DNA from: an uncultured Clostridia bacterium
Lineage (GTDB): Bacteria > Bacillota > Clostridia > Christensenellales > Borkfalkiaceae
Assembly: GCA_934271265.1 (NCBI GenBank)
Contig: CAKQRE010000004.1
Coordinates: 1 to 57,199 of the forward strand
Direction of reading: 5' to 3'
Length of the DNA stretch: 57,199 nt
Below the pieces are notes generated by a model. It did not search any database. It worked only from the letters and a program-made list of their open reading frames with translations, and was not told the origin of the DNA. The position numbers were made by a program, and so were the translations under genes. Shown in pieces: positions 25,255 through 33,065 of this stretch; position 1 is the stretch's first letter, and every line of letters begins with the position of its first letter.

Positions 25255-26379
25255 ATGACGATTTTGTTTTTCGGCGGCACGTTCGATCCGCCGCACAAAG
25301 AGCACGTCGCGATGGCGGAAGAAGCGGTAAAGCAATTCCGTCCGGATAAACTTATCATCATGCCGACCTTTCTGCCGCCGCATAAGGAAACGTTTTTCTG
25401 CGCGCCCGCCGCAGACAGGCTTGCCATGTGTAAGCTTGCGTTTTCCGGGATCCCGTGCGCGGAGATCAGTGATTATGAGATCGCGGCGCAAGGGAAAAGC
25501 TATTCCTGCGTTACGATGAAAGCGTTATCCGAAAAATATCGCGGGGCAAAGATCCTGTTTCTGATGGGAACGGATATGCTCGATTCTTTCGATCGCTGGA
25601 AAAATCCGGAAGTGATCCTGCAATATTCTCTTCCCGTTCTCTGCGAAAGGGAAGGAGACGGCGTAGCGGCGGAAGATTCGGTAAAACGCTTTTATGAAAA
25701 ATTCGGCGTGAGACCGGAAGTTCTTGCCTATTCGGGGAAAAACGTTTCCAGCACGGCGTATAAGATCGATCGGTTGCTCGGGCTTCCCACAGGGGATATC
25801 GTTCCCGAAAAAGCGGAGAGCTATGCCGATAAGAACGGTTTGTACGCTCCGGACGAAAGATTTCTCTTTCTGCGGTCTCATTTAAAGCGCAGCCGCCTGA
25901 TCCACACCGCAGGAGTGATGAAACTTGCGATAAAACTTGCAAAAAAAACGGGCGCGTCGACGAAAAAGGCGTTTATCGCCGCCGCCCTGCACGATTGTGC
26001 GAAATATGAAGATCCTGCCGGATACCCGTCGTTTTCTCTGCCGGAAGGGGTGCCGGAACCCGTCGTTCATCAGTTTCTCGGCGCTTTTATCGCGGAAAAC
26101 GTGCTCGGGGAAAAGGACGAGGAGATCCTCGGGGCGATCCGTTGGCATACGAGCGGAAAGCCGGATATGACCCTTCTCGAAAAAATCGTTTTTTCGGCGG
26201 ATATGGCGGAGGAAAACCGCGTTTATCCCGGGGCAGAGGAACTTCGAGCCGCGCTTGAAAAGGATTTCGAAACAGGTTTCCGCCTGTGCCTGAAGCGTTC
26301 GTACGAGTTTGTGATCGGATCGGGAAAACCCGTTTACGGTCTGACGAGAGAAGCCGCGGAATATTATTCCGCATTGTAA
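25255..26379 (+). CDS. nadD-yqeK: NadD-YqeK fusion: nicotinate-nucleotide adenylyltransferase and HD-domain Ap4A hydrolase
   Basis: A 374-residue two-domain protein. Residues 1-190 are NadD: FFGGTFDPPHKEHV at the start and VSSTAYK at its end, which adenylates nicotinate mononucleotide in NAD synthesis. Residues about 195-374 are YqeK: HTAGVMK, the metal-binding LHDCAKY and RWHTSG motifs, the symmetrical diadenosine tetraphosphate hydrolase of Firmicutes. These are separate adjacent genes in Bacillus; fusions are known in some Clostridia. No ribosome-binding site precedes the ATG, and the promoter implies a leaderless message. rsfS follows, as in Bacillus. Confidence 0.93.
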   Translation: MTILFFGGTFDPPHKEHVAMAEEAVKQFRPDKLIIMPTFLPPHKETFFCAPAADRLAMCKLAFSGIPCAEISDYEIAAQGKSYSCVTMKALSEKYRGAKILFLMGTDMLDSFDRWKNPEVILQYSLPVLCEREGDGVAAEDSVKRFYEKFGVRPEVLAYSGKNVSSTAYKIDRLLGLPTGDIVPEKAESYADKNGLYAPDERFLFLRSHLKRSRLIHTAGVMKLAIKLAKKTGASTKKAFIAAALHDCAKYEDPAGYPSFSLPEGVPEPVVHQFLGAFIAENVLGEKDEEILGAIRWHTSGKPDMTLLEKIVFSADMAEENRVYPGAEELRAALEKDFETGFRLCLKRSYEFVIGSGKPVYGLTREAAEYYSAL

Positions 26380-26407
26380 AATCAAAACGAAAAAGGAGAT
26401 ATCGAAT

Positions 26408-26752
26408 ATGGAAGCATCCGAAAAGGCTAAATTGATATGCGATACGCTTTCCGCAAAGAAGGCGTACGACATCGTGAAACTCGACGTGGCGGGGAAGACC
26501 GTTCTCGCCGACTACTTCATCATTGCGAGCGGTAAATCGACCACGCAGGTGCGCGCCTTAGCGGAATACTGCATGGAAGCCGTCGAGAAAGAGGGCGGCG
26601 AAGTGAGACGGAAGGAAGGTCTTTCCGATTGCAGGTGGGTCGTTGTGGATTTCGGCGACGTGATCCTGCACGTGTTCAACGACGAGACCCGTCTTTTTTA
26701 TCATCTCGAAAGGCTTTGGTCGGACGGTAGCAACGCCGAAAAAATCGACTGA
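26408..26752 (+). CDS. rsfS: Ribosomal silencing factor RsfS
   Basis: A 114-residue protein of standard length with the family pattern: DIVKLDVAGKTVLADYFIIASGKSTTQVRALAEYC, then the WVVVDFGDVILHVF segment and ERLWSD at the C-terminus. It binds ribosomal protein uL14 and blocks subunit joining during starvation. AAAAGGAGA lies upstream. The nadD-yqeK-rsfS order is conserved in Firmicutes. Confidence 0.97.
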   Translation: MEASEKAKLICDTLSAKKAYDIVKLDVAGKTVLADYFIIASGKSTTQVRALAEYCMEAVEKEGGEVRRKEGLSDCRWVVVDFGDVILHVFNDETRLFYHLERLWSDGSNAEKID

Positions 26753-26859
26753 GTGGCAAGCCCCGTTTCGGCAGGATCCAAGGTTTTTCGACAAAATCCG
26801 CAGTGAGAAAGATCCCGCGGAAACCCGACGGACGACCGCGGGAATTTGTCATGCATATT

Positions 26860-26901
26860 TTTGTCGGAACGAAAAACGCGGAATTTGTCGAAACGAAAAA
26901 C
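26860..26901. repeat. 18-nt direct repeat upstream of NCS2 permease gene
   Basis: TTTGTCGGAACGAAAAAC (26860-26877) recurs at 26884-26901 with one change, start-to-start distance 24 nt. It lies 120-160 nt before the permease gene in an otherwise featureless 269-nt gap (26753-27021). It may be a pair of operator half-sites; no purine riboswitch is visible in the gap. Confidence 0.6.
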
Positions 26902-27021
26902 AAAACACTGCATTAAAAATGCAAAAAATGTCGAAAAAAACTACGGCATAAAAAATACGGGAAATCGTTCCGCACGTCCGGGACGCTGCGAAAAAACAAC
27001 GGTTTTCCGAAAAAGGAACAT

Positions 27022-28443
27022 ATGAAAAACTTTTTCAAACTTTCCGAAAGAGGAACGACGGTCAGAACGGAAGTCATCGCCGGTCTGACCACTTTCCTTG
27101 CCATGGCGTATATCCTCATGGTAAACCCGTCGATTTTCTCCGCGCTCGTAACGAACGGAGACGGTTCTTTTTACAATGCGATGTATATTTCGACCGCGCT
27201 TTCCGCGATCGTCGGTACGTTGCTCATCGGGCTTCTTGCCAATCTGCCGCTGGCGCAGGCTCCCGGCATGGGCTTGAACGCGTTTTTCGTGTATACCGTC
27301 TGTCTTGCGCTCGGTTTCACGTATGCGAACGCTCTCGTGTTCGTTCTGCTTGACGGCGTCATATTCGTTCTGCTCACCGTAACGGGTCTCAGAAAAATTA
27401 TTTTCGACGCCATTCCCGCCGTCGTGAAAGCGGCGATCCCCGCAGGTATCGGTTTGTTTATCGCATTTCTCGGACTTCAGGACTCCGGTCTGGTCATAAA
27501 AGACGAGAGTACCGGCGTAAAGCTTGCTTCTCTTAACCTTTTCGGCGGGGCGGATTGGGCTTCCGTGATGCCCCTTATCGTGATGATCGTCACGATGCTG
27601 GCGATCGCCATCCTTTCCCAGAAAAAGGTGAAAGGCGCGATTTTGTGGGGGATCCTCGGCGGAACCGCTCTGTATTATTTTCTCGCCGGAGTGAGCATTC
27701 GCGGTTTCTACACGAATTTCTGGGCGGGAAAAACGCTTAACCCGATTTCGGCGTTCAAAGATTTCGGATCGCAGGCTTTCGGCAAAGTGTTTACCGAAGG
27801 GTTTGATTTCTCCGTCTATCTTTCCGGGCACAACACGGGCGATCTCGTGCTTTCGCTTATTACAACCTCTCTTGCATTCTGCATGGTCGATATGTTCGAT
27901 ACGCTCGGAACCCTTTACGGCGCATGCAGAGGGGGGAATCTTCTTACCGTAAACGAGGCGGGCGAAGAAGTCGTTCCCTCGATTAATCGCGCCATGCTTG
28001 CGGACGCTCTCGCGACCTGCACGGGCGCCGTGTTCGGCACGTCCACCGTTACCACCTTTGTGGAATCTTCTTCCGGCGTGGCTGCGGGCGGCAGAACGGG
28101 TCTGGCTTCCATGGTGACGGCTGCGCTGTTCGCGGTGTCTCTTTTCCTTGCGCCTTTCGCGTCGCTCGTTCCCGCATGCGCGTATGCCGCGGGGCTTGTG
28201 TACGTAGGCGTTCTTATGATGGGTTCGGTAAAGGCGATCGACTGGTCCTCGCCCGAAGAAGCCGTTCCCGCATTCCTCACGATCGCGCTTATGCCGTTCA
28301 CGTATAACATTTCTTTCGGTATTGCGTTCGGGTTGATCTCTTACGTCGTCATCAAGCTGTTTACCGGTAAGTACAAACAGATCAGGATCGCAACGGCGGC
28401 GATCGCCATTCTTTTCCTTCTGATGTTCTTTATGACCCACTGA
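27022..28443 (+). CDS. NCS2-family purine permease (AzgA/PbuG type)
   Basis: A 473-residue membrane protein with about 13 helices. It begins with the AzgA-like pattern RTEVIAGLTTFLAMAYILMVNPSIF, followed by LAQAPGMGLNAFFVYTVC, FVDMFDTLGTL-type residues (CMVDMFDTLGTLYG) and GTSTVTTFVESSSGVAAGGRTGL. This subfamily imports adenine, guanine or hypoxanthine with protons. AAAAGGAAC lies upstream of the ATG. It is a single gene ending against the convergent small gene at 28459. Confidence 0.93.
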   Translation: MKNFFKLSERGTTVRTEVIAGLTTFLAMAYILMVNPSIFSALVTNGDGSFYNAMYISTALSAIVGTLLIGLLANLPLAQAPGMGLNAFFVYTVCLALGFTYANALVFVLLDGVIFVLLTVTGLRKIIFDAIPAVVKAAIPAGIGLFIAFLGLQDSGLVIKDESTGVKLASLNLFGGADWASVMPLIVMIVTMLAIAILSQKKVKGAILWGILGGTALYYFLAGVSIRGFYTNFWAGKTLNPISAFKDFGSQAFGKVFTEGFDFSVYLSGHNTGDLVLSLITTSLAFCMVDMFDTLGTLYGACRGGNLLTVNEAGEEVVPSINRAMLADALATCTGAVFGTSTVTTFVESSSGVAAGGRTGLASMVTAALFAVSLFLAPFASLVPACAYAAGLVYVGVLMMGSVKAIDWSSPEEAVPAFLTIALMPFTYNISFGIAFGLISYVVIKLFTGKYKQIRIATAAIAILFLLMFFMTH

Positions 28444-28458
28444 TCGGAATCAACCGAA

Positions 28459-28779
28459 TCAAATGTCTTTATCGTCCTCGATCCGGCGGAATTGTTCGGG
28501 TTTGAGGACGATTCCTTTTAAAGCGATATCCGGCTTTTTCCGCGTCTTACGGCGCGGTTTTCTTTTTTCTTTCTTGCAGATATAATAAATTTTGGGATCC
28601 GCGTCTTTCTCCGCGTTTTCGTTTCCGTTTGCCGTACGAAGGGCATGGCAGGAATTTCCTTCTTTTTCTTTTTTCAGAAAGTTTGCGTAAAGCCTTCCGA
28701 AACGCAGAAGAAAAACGAAAGAAAAACAGAAACAGAAAACGGCGAGCGTGATCAGGAGCCCCTGCGCGACGTTCGGCAT
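28459..28779 (-). CDS. Small membrane-anchored basic protein, unknown
   Basis: A 106-residue protein with one N-terminal hydrophobic helix (about residues 6-26) followed by a strongly basic tail rich in K, R and E (KKEKRKPRRKTRKKPD). A perfect AGGAGG lies 13 nt before the ATG, slightly far. No family recognised. Its gene is convergent with the NCS2 permease and divergent from the DeoC-like gene. Confidence 0.55.
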   Translation of the reverse strand: MPNVAQGLLITLAVFCFCFSFVFLLRFGRLYANFLKKEKEGNSCHALRTANGNENAEKDADPKIYYICKKEKRKPRRKTRKKPDIALKGIVLKPEQFRRIEDDKDI

Positions 28780-28953
28780 GCGACAGGCAAATCCTCCTTT
28801 TTCCGATGTCGGTATCATTGTACCATACGGGAGATCGCAAACGATGTCTTTTCGGAAAGGATTTCCGCTTATTTTGTCGGAAGGTATTTTTTGAGGAACA
28901 GACGTAAATTTTTTCGTTTAAAAAGAAGCTTTGCGGGGCATAATAGGGGTGTT

Positions 28954-29817
28954 ATGACGAATTTGCGGGAATACGAAAAACAAAACGACGTTGTTTCTCC
29001 GTCGCCTTCGTCGGAAACGGGAATCCCGGTTCCGCAAAGCCCCGATCCGATCGGTCTGCCGTTTCCGGCTGCGCCCGCCCTTGCGGATCCGCTGAAAGAT
29101 ACGGCGAGGATCTTCGGCAGAAGCGAAGAGGAAATGGCGAAAGAATTCAAACTTTTCAAGGCACGGAAACTTTTTCGGAAGTTCGACGCCGATCTCACGG
29201 TCGTTTCCTCTGCCGACGTGCTGGACGATAAGATCGCGGAAGCGATCGCCCTCGGGTTCGGCAGCGTGACCGTGCTTCCTTTTTACGCCGCAAGGGCGTG
29301 CGCCGCGTTGAGAGGAAAGGGAATAAAGGTTTTTGTCGCCGTGTGTTATCCCTTCGGGGAAGATCTGCCGAAGGCGAAGCTTGCCGCGTTGAAGAAAACG
29401 GTCGAGCTCCCGTGCGACGGCATTTTCTTTCCGATCGGCGTCACTTTTTTGTCGGGCGAGCCGGAAAGATTGAAAAGAACGATAAAAAAAGCGGTGAAGA
29501 TCTGTCGGAAAAAGGAAATGTACGCTTGCCTCGAGTGCTCCCGTTTCGGCGCGGCGGAAATCGAAAAAGCGGTAAAGATCCTGAGCAAGGCAGGGGTAAA
29601 AACGATCGTAACGGGGAGCGGATATTATCCTTCCGAAGACCTTTTTCTCGAGGCGAAAACGGTGAAAGGCGCGCTCGGAGCGGCTTGTACGGTATGTTCG
29701 GCGGCAAAGGTTTCGGACGGAAACGAGCTGATCCGGCTTTTCGGCTATGCCGATCGGGTATTTCTTCCTAACGGCGGGAAGATCGCGGAAGAGATCAGAA
29801 GCTCCCTCGGATATTGA
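28954..29817 (+). CDS. DeoC-like TIM-barrel protein
   Basis: A 287-residue protein. Residues 1-70 are a Pro/Ser-rich, probably flexible leader. From about residue 80 it follows the deoxyribose-phosphate aldolase/DeoC layout: VTVLPFYAARACAALRGKGIKV, VAVCYPFGEDLPKAKLAAL, DGIFFPIG, and the late KTIVTGSGYYP, where DeoC carries its Schiff-base Lys in a KTSTG motif. The Asp that follows in true DeoC (EID) is not seen. So it is a diverged aldolase relative with uncertain activity. CATAAT lies 9 nt before the ATG, with AGGGG as a weak ribosome-binding site. Confidence 0.65.
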   Translation: MTNLREYEKQNDVVSPSPSSETGIPVPQSPDPIGLPFPAAPALADPLKDTARIFGRSEEEMAKEFKLFKARKLFRKFDADLTVVSSADVLDDKIAEAIALGFGSVTVLPFYAARACAALRGKGIKVFVAVCYPFGEDLPKAKLAALKKTVELPCDGIFFPIGVTFLSGEPERLKRTIKKAVKICRKKEMYACLECSRFGAAEIEKAVKILSKAGVKTIVTGSGYYPSEDLFLEAKTVKGALGAACTVCSAAKVSDGNELIRLFGYADRVFLPNGGKIAEEIRSSLGY

Positions 29818-29884
29818 CGAGTGCATCCGAAGGACCGTAAAAAAGAGAAAAAGCAGAAAAAGTGTTGTCGGCATGCGATAATGC

Positions 29885-29913
29885 TTTACATTCGCGAAAC
29901 AAAGGGATATAAT
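29885..29913 (+). promoter_or_regulatory. Promoter of the FMN-riboswitch/ribU operon
   Basis: TTTACA (29885-29890), a 17-nt spacer and TATAAT (29908-29913). The predicted start point near 29920 coincides with the left edge of a repeat element that separates this promoter from the riboswitch. Confidence 0.8.
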
Positions 29914-29921
29914 AATAACGA

Positions 29922-30026
29922 TAGGCTTAGCATTCGCCGTTACTAATTACCTTAAAGGCTTCTTTTCCGCCCTTTTTCCCGATTTCTCGCCGTAAAAATA
30001 GTTAGTGACGGCGAATGCTAAGCCTA
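29922..30026. repeat. Family-A element, internally deleted copy (A2)
   Basis: A 105-bp element bounded by TA dinucleotides with near-perfect terminal inverted repeats starting TAGGCTTAGCATTCGCCGT. Over the first 28 bases the arms differ at two places only, and both differences give G-U pairs in RNA. The inside joins the arm-2 end and arm-1 end sequences of the full copy at 50665-50948, in opposite orientation, so it is a deletion derivative. It lies exactly between the ribU promoter and the FMN riboswitch and would be transcribed as a long hairpin. Confidence 0.85.
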
Positions 30027-30029
30027 AAT

Positions 30030-30174
30030 AATCTTTGGGGCGGAGTGAAATTCTCCACCGGCAGTGAAGTTTTCTTTCGCGCGTTCCCGCGCGGGGAAGC
30101 GAAGTCTGCGAGAGCTTTGGCTTTGACGAAGTGCGATCCTTCGACCGACGGTACAGTCCGGATGAAAAAAGATT
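30030..30174 (+). promoter_or_regulatory. FMN riboswitch (RFN element)
   Basis: The conserved RFN core is clear: ATCTTTGGGGCGGAGTGAAA at 30031, then TTCTCCACCGGCAGT, the GTCTGCGAGAG stretch, CGACCGACGGTACAGTCCGG, and the closing GATGAAAAAAGAT that pairs with the start to form P1. It binds flavin mononucleotide and, through the terminator at 30208-30269, should stop transcription of the riboflavin transporter when FMN is plentiful. Confidence 0.95.
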
Positions 30175-30207
30175 TCTTTTTCGTAAAAACAGGCGGTGTT
30201 CGGTCAC

Positions 30208-30269
30208 CGCCCGCCCCGCGATCGGAAAATCCGGAAAAATTTTCGGGTTTCGGTTGCGGGCGTTTTTTT
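30208..30269 (+). terminator. Riboswitch-controlled terminator
   Basis: CGCCCGC (30208-30214) pairs with GCGGGCG (30256-30262), followed by seven T. An overlapping GCGGTG/CACCGC hairpin at 30193-30210 shares bases with the left arm and could be the alternative structure. Confidence 0.8.
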
Positions 30270-30297
30270 GAAAAAGCGCCCCCGAAAGGCGGTATGT

Positions 30298-30879
30298 ATG
30301 GAAAAAGAAAAGCAAGCCGGGACGAATCGTTCCGGTCAGAACAAGGCAAAAAAAATCGCGCTTACGGCAGTGGCGCTCGCGCTTTCCTATGCGGTATCTC
30401 TGATCAGTTTTCCGCTGTTCCCGGCGGCGCCGTGGCTGAAACTCGATTTTTCGTATGCGATCATGTTGCTTGCGGCGTATCTTTTAGGTCCGCTCGCGGC
30501 GGAAGCGATCGTTCTTCTGTTGCAGGTTTTATCCCTGTTCAACACGCAGACGGGCGGCGTGGGCGAGCTTGCGAACTTCATTATGTCGAATATCTTCGTC
30601 GTTTTGCCGGCAGTCGTATATCGGTATAAAAAGGGACTCGTCAGCGTGATCGTAACGCTGATTCTCTGTTCCGTCGGACAGATCTTTGCGGCAATTTTCA
30701 CGAACGCTTTGCTTTTATATCCTTTATTTTTCGGAGGCGGCGCAAGCGCGAAATTCTGGGGAACGGTCTGGTATATCGTCGCGTATAACGCGATCAAGTG
30801 CGTTTCCAACGGTCTGATCACCGTTCTGATATACAAACGATTGAGAAACCTGTTGTCGAAATGGGTTGAGTTGAGGTGA
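30298..30879 (+). CDS. ribU: ECF riboflavin transporter S component RibU
   Basis: A 193-residue membrane protein with about six helices. After a short basic leader it follows the RibU pattern: ALSYAVSLISFPLFPAAPWLKLDFSYAIMLLAAYLLGP and a late AYNAIKCVSNGLITVLIYKRLRNLL, which contacts the shared energising module. It binds riboflavin and imports it with EcfAAT, whose genes are not here. The FMN riboswitch directly upstream confirms the substrate. AAAGGCGG precedes ATG 30298. Confidence 0.95.
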   Translation: MEKEKQAGTNRSGQNKAKKIALTAVALALSYAVSLISFPLFPAAPWLKLDFSYAIMLLAAYLLGPLAAEAIVLLLQVLSLFNTQTGGVGELANFIMSNIFVVLPAVVYRYKKGLVSVIVTLILCSVGQIFAAIFTNALLLYPLFFGGGASAKFWGTVWYIVAYNAIKCVSNGLITVLIYKRLRNLLSKWVELR

Positions 30880-30881
30880 GT

Positions 30882-31283
30882 ATGGCGGAATATATTTCCG
30901 AAAATTCTTCCGATACGGAGAGGATCGCGGAAGCCTATGCAAAAACCCTTTCCGCGGGAGACGTCGTTCTGCTAAAAGGCGAAATGGGGGCGGGAAAAAC
31001 GGTGTTTGCAAAGGGTGTGGCGCGTGCGCTCGGTATAACTGCCGAGGTGACAAGCCCCACGTATGCCTATATGAACGATTATGACGGAAAACTCTATCAT
31101 TACGACTGTTACCGGCTTTCCTGCGGGGAAGACGCGGAATCGCTCGGGCTTACCGACTATTTTTCCGGTAACGGTATTTGTCTCGTGGAGTGGAGCGAAA
31201 ACATTGCCGACGTGCTGCCCGAAAACGCAAAAACGGTAATAATAGAAAAAATTTCGGAAAACAAAAGGAAGATCACGTTATGA
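30882..31283 (+). CDS. tsaE: tRNA threonylcarbamoyladenosine biosynthesis ATPase TsaE
   Basis: A 133-residue P-loop protein of usual size with LKGEMGAGKTVFAKGVARALG (Walker A), TSPTYAYMNDY and YHYDCYRL. With TsaB and TsaD it makes the t6A modification of tRNAs that read ANN codons. ATG 30882 is preferred over an overlapping GTG at 30876 because TGAGGTGA is well placed for it. tsaB starts in a 4-nt overlap. Confidence 0.95.
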   Translation: MAEYISENSSDTERIAEAYAKTLSAGDVVLLKGEMGAGKTVFAKGVARALGITAEVTSPTYAYMNDYDGKLYHYDCYRLSCGEDAESLGLTDYFSGNGICLVEWSENIADVLPENAKTVIIEKISENKRKITL

Positions 31284-31918
31284 ATTATCTTGCGATCGAT
31301 ACGAGCGGCGGTTATCTCACCGTGGCGGCGAGGGGAAAGAAAAGTTGCCTGATCTATCGGGAAGACGTAGGGCTTCGCCATTCCGTCACGCTGATGGACG
31401 CGGTGGAAGAATGTCTCGGGAAAGCGGAATTACCCCTCGGCGATGTCGACGTGTTCGCCTGCGCGGTCGGGCCCGGTTCGTTTACGGGCATCCGCATCGG
31501 CGTAGCCACCGCCAAGGCGTTCGCCTATGCGAACAATGCAAAGGTGTTAGCCGTAACCTCTTTCGAATCGCTCGCATATAATGCAGGGAAAGAAGGAACG
31601 AAACTCGTTCTGATCGACGCGGGGCACTCTTATCGCTATGCCTGCGGGTTCGATAAAGACAATAAAATCGTCCTTTCCCCTTGCTATCTTTCCGACGGAG
31701 AGATCGCAAAGCTCGTTTCTTCCTACGACGCCGTGATCGTGCCTTCTCCGTACGGGTTCGAAGGGGAGATCGAGGCAAATGCCGGCAAGGGGTTCGTTCT
31801 TGCAACGGAAGCGAAACTCGGCGAGGCGAGCGAAGATCGCGAGACTCTCGTTCCGCTGTACGTCAGAAAAAGTCAGGCGGAGGAGAATGCGGAGAAAAGC
31901 GGGGAGAACGGGCAGTGA
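31280..31918 (+). CDS. tsaB: tRNA t6A biosynthesis protein TsaB
   Basis: A 212-residue actin/HSP70-fold protein beginning LAIDTSGGYLTVA with the family hallmark VGPGSFTGIRIGVATAKAFAYAN. It has no active site of its own and scaffolds TsaD and TsaE. It starts in an ATGA overlap with tsaE and ends in a GTGA overlap with rimI, the usual tsaE-tsaB-rimI order. The TsaD gene is not in this window. Confidence 0.95.
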   Translation: MNYLAIDTSGGYLTVAARGKKSCLIYREDVGLRHSVTLMDAVEECLGKAELPLGDVDVFACAVGPGSFTGIRIGVATAKAFAYANNAKVLAVTSFESLAYNAGKEGTKLVLIDAGHSYRYACGFDKDNKIVLSPCYLSDGEIAKLVSSYDAVIVPSPYGFEGEIEANAGKGFVLATEAKLGEASEDRETLVPLYVRKSQAEENAEKSGENGQ

Positions 31919-32346
31919 AGATCCGTCGTTGGGAATTTCGGGATAATCTGCCGGTATCGCGGCTCGAAGAAAAATATTTCCCCGATCCGTGGAGTGTGGA
32001 AATGCTTTCGGAAACGTTTCTTTCCGGGCGGTTTCTCGGGCTTATCTGTGAGGAAAAGGGGGAGATCGCGGGGTATATCGGCACCACGTATTGTCTCGAC
32101 GAAGCCGAAATTACCATGATCGCCGTAAGCGAGGCGTTCCGCCGCAAAGGCGTTGCGTCCTCTCTTCTTTCCTCGGCGGAAAAGGCGCTTGCCGATCTCG
32201 GCGTGAACAGAATGCTTCTCGAGGTGAGAAAGAGCAACGAGGGCGCGCAGGCGTGCTATCGCAAAAACGGTTATACTTTTCTCGCCGTACGCGAAAGATA
32301 TTATCGGAATACGGAAGACGCTTTGATTATGGAGAAGAAATTCTGA
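31915..32346 (+). CDS. rimI: Ribosomal-protein alanine N-acetyltransferase RimI-like
   Basis: A 143-residue GNAT acetyltransferase. The acetyl-CoA loop is seen in EITMIAVSEAFRRKGVASSLL and the C-terminal half has LEVRKSNEGAQACYRKNGYTFLAVRERYY. RimI acetylates the N-terminus of ribosomal protein bS18. The start is GTG overlapping the tsaB stop (GTGA), with GGGGAGAA upstream. It ends in a CTGA overlap with the next gene. Confidence 0.92.
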   Translation: MKIRRWEFRDNLPVSRLEEKYFPDPWSVEMLSETFLSGRFLGLICEEKGEIAGYIGTTYCLDEAEITMIAVSEAFRRKGVASSLLSSAEKALADLGVNRMLLEVRKSNEGAQACYRKNGYTFLAVRERYYRNTEDALIMEKKF

Positions 32347-33065
32347 AAACATTCATAGCGGGTCTGCCCGCCGTCGTACAGGGAGAAGGGATCCCTTTTC
32401 TCTTTCTGCACGGTTATCTCGCATCCAAAGAAACTTTTGCGTTTCAGATCGGCTTTTTTGCCAGATTTTATAAAGTGATCGCCCCGGATATGACCGGGTT
32501 CGGAGAAAACGCGCCGATGACCCGCCCGTATACGCTCGACGATTATGCCGACGAGATCTCCCGCGTGCTGGACGAGATCGGCTCGGATACCGTTTACGTG
32601 CTCGCCCATTCTTTCGGCGCGCGGGTGGCGGTGCGGCTTCTTTCCCGCGGGGAAAAGAGAATTTCGAAACTCGTTCTGACGGGTGCCGCCGGCATGAAAA
32701 ACAGAAGCCTTTTCCTAAAAGCAAAAAAAAGAACTTTCCGGTTGTTGCGCCGTTTTCTGCCGAAAGAAAAACTGATCGGGTTTTATTCGTCGGATTACCG
32801 CGCGCTTTCTCCCGTAATGAAAAAGAGTTTTCTTTCCGTCGTGAACGAAACGCTTGACGGAGAATATGCGAAAATACAAATACCGACGCTTCTGGTGTTT
32901 GGGAAAAAAGACAGAGAAACGCCCCTTGTCCTGGCGAAACGAATGAAGAAAACCGTGAAATGCGGAAAACTCGTCGTTCTGCCGGACTCGGGGCATTTTT
33001 GTTTTTCGGAAAAACCGGATCGGTTCAACGGTGCGGTGCTTAAATTCTTACTGGAGGGGAAATGA
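32343..33065 (+). CDS. Alpha/beta hydrolase, probable CTG start
   Basis: A 240-residue alpha/beta hydrolase with FLFLHGYLAS (oxyanion region), a nucleophile elbow AHSFGA (catalytic Ser), LVFGKKDRETP (Asp region) and PDSGHFCF (catalytic His). No ATG, GTG or TTG is available near the start of homology. The CTG at 32343 overlaps the rimI stop as CTGA and has GGAG about 10 nt upstream, matching the overlap style of its neighbours; ATT at 32340 is the alternative. The substrate is unknown. murF follows with an ATGA overlap. Confidence 0.85.
   Translation: MKTFIAGLPAVVQGEGIPFLFLHGYLASKETFAFQIGFFARFYKVIAPDMTGFGENAPMTRPYTLDDYADEISRVLDEIGSDTVYVLAHSFGARVAVRLLSRGEKRISKLVLTGAAGMKNRSLFLKAKKRTFRLLRRFLPKEKLIGFYSSDYRALSPVMKKSFLSVVNETLDGEYAKIQIPTLLVFGKKDRETPLVLAKRMKKTVKCGKLVVLPDSGHFCFSEKPDRFNGAVLKFLLEGK

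Noticed and set aside
26753..27021. Purine riboswitch or PurR box before the NCS2 permease
   Set aside because: No conserved purine-aptamer core is present, and the repeat TTTGTCGGAACG does not match the CCGAAC PurBox pattern.
28645..28953. Long N-terminal extension of the DeoC-like gene
   Set aside because: It overlaps the oppositely oriented small gene, its sequence is arginine-rich out-of-frame noise, and ATG 28954 has its own promoter-like box.
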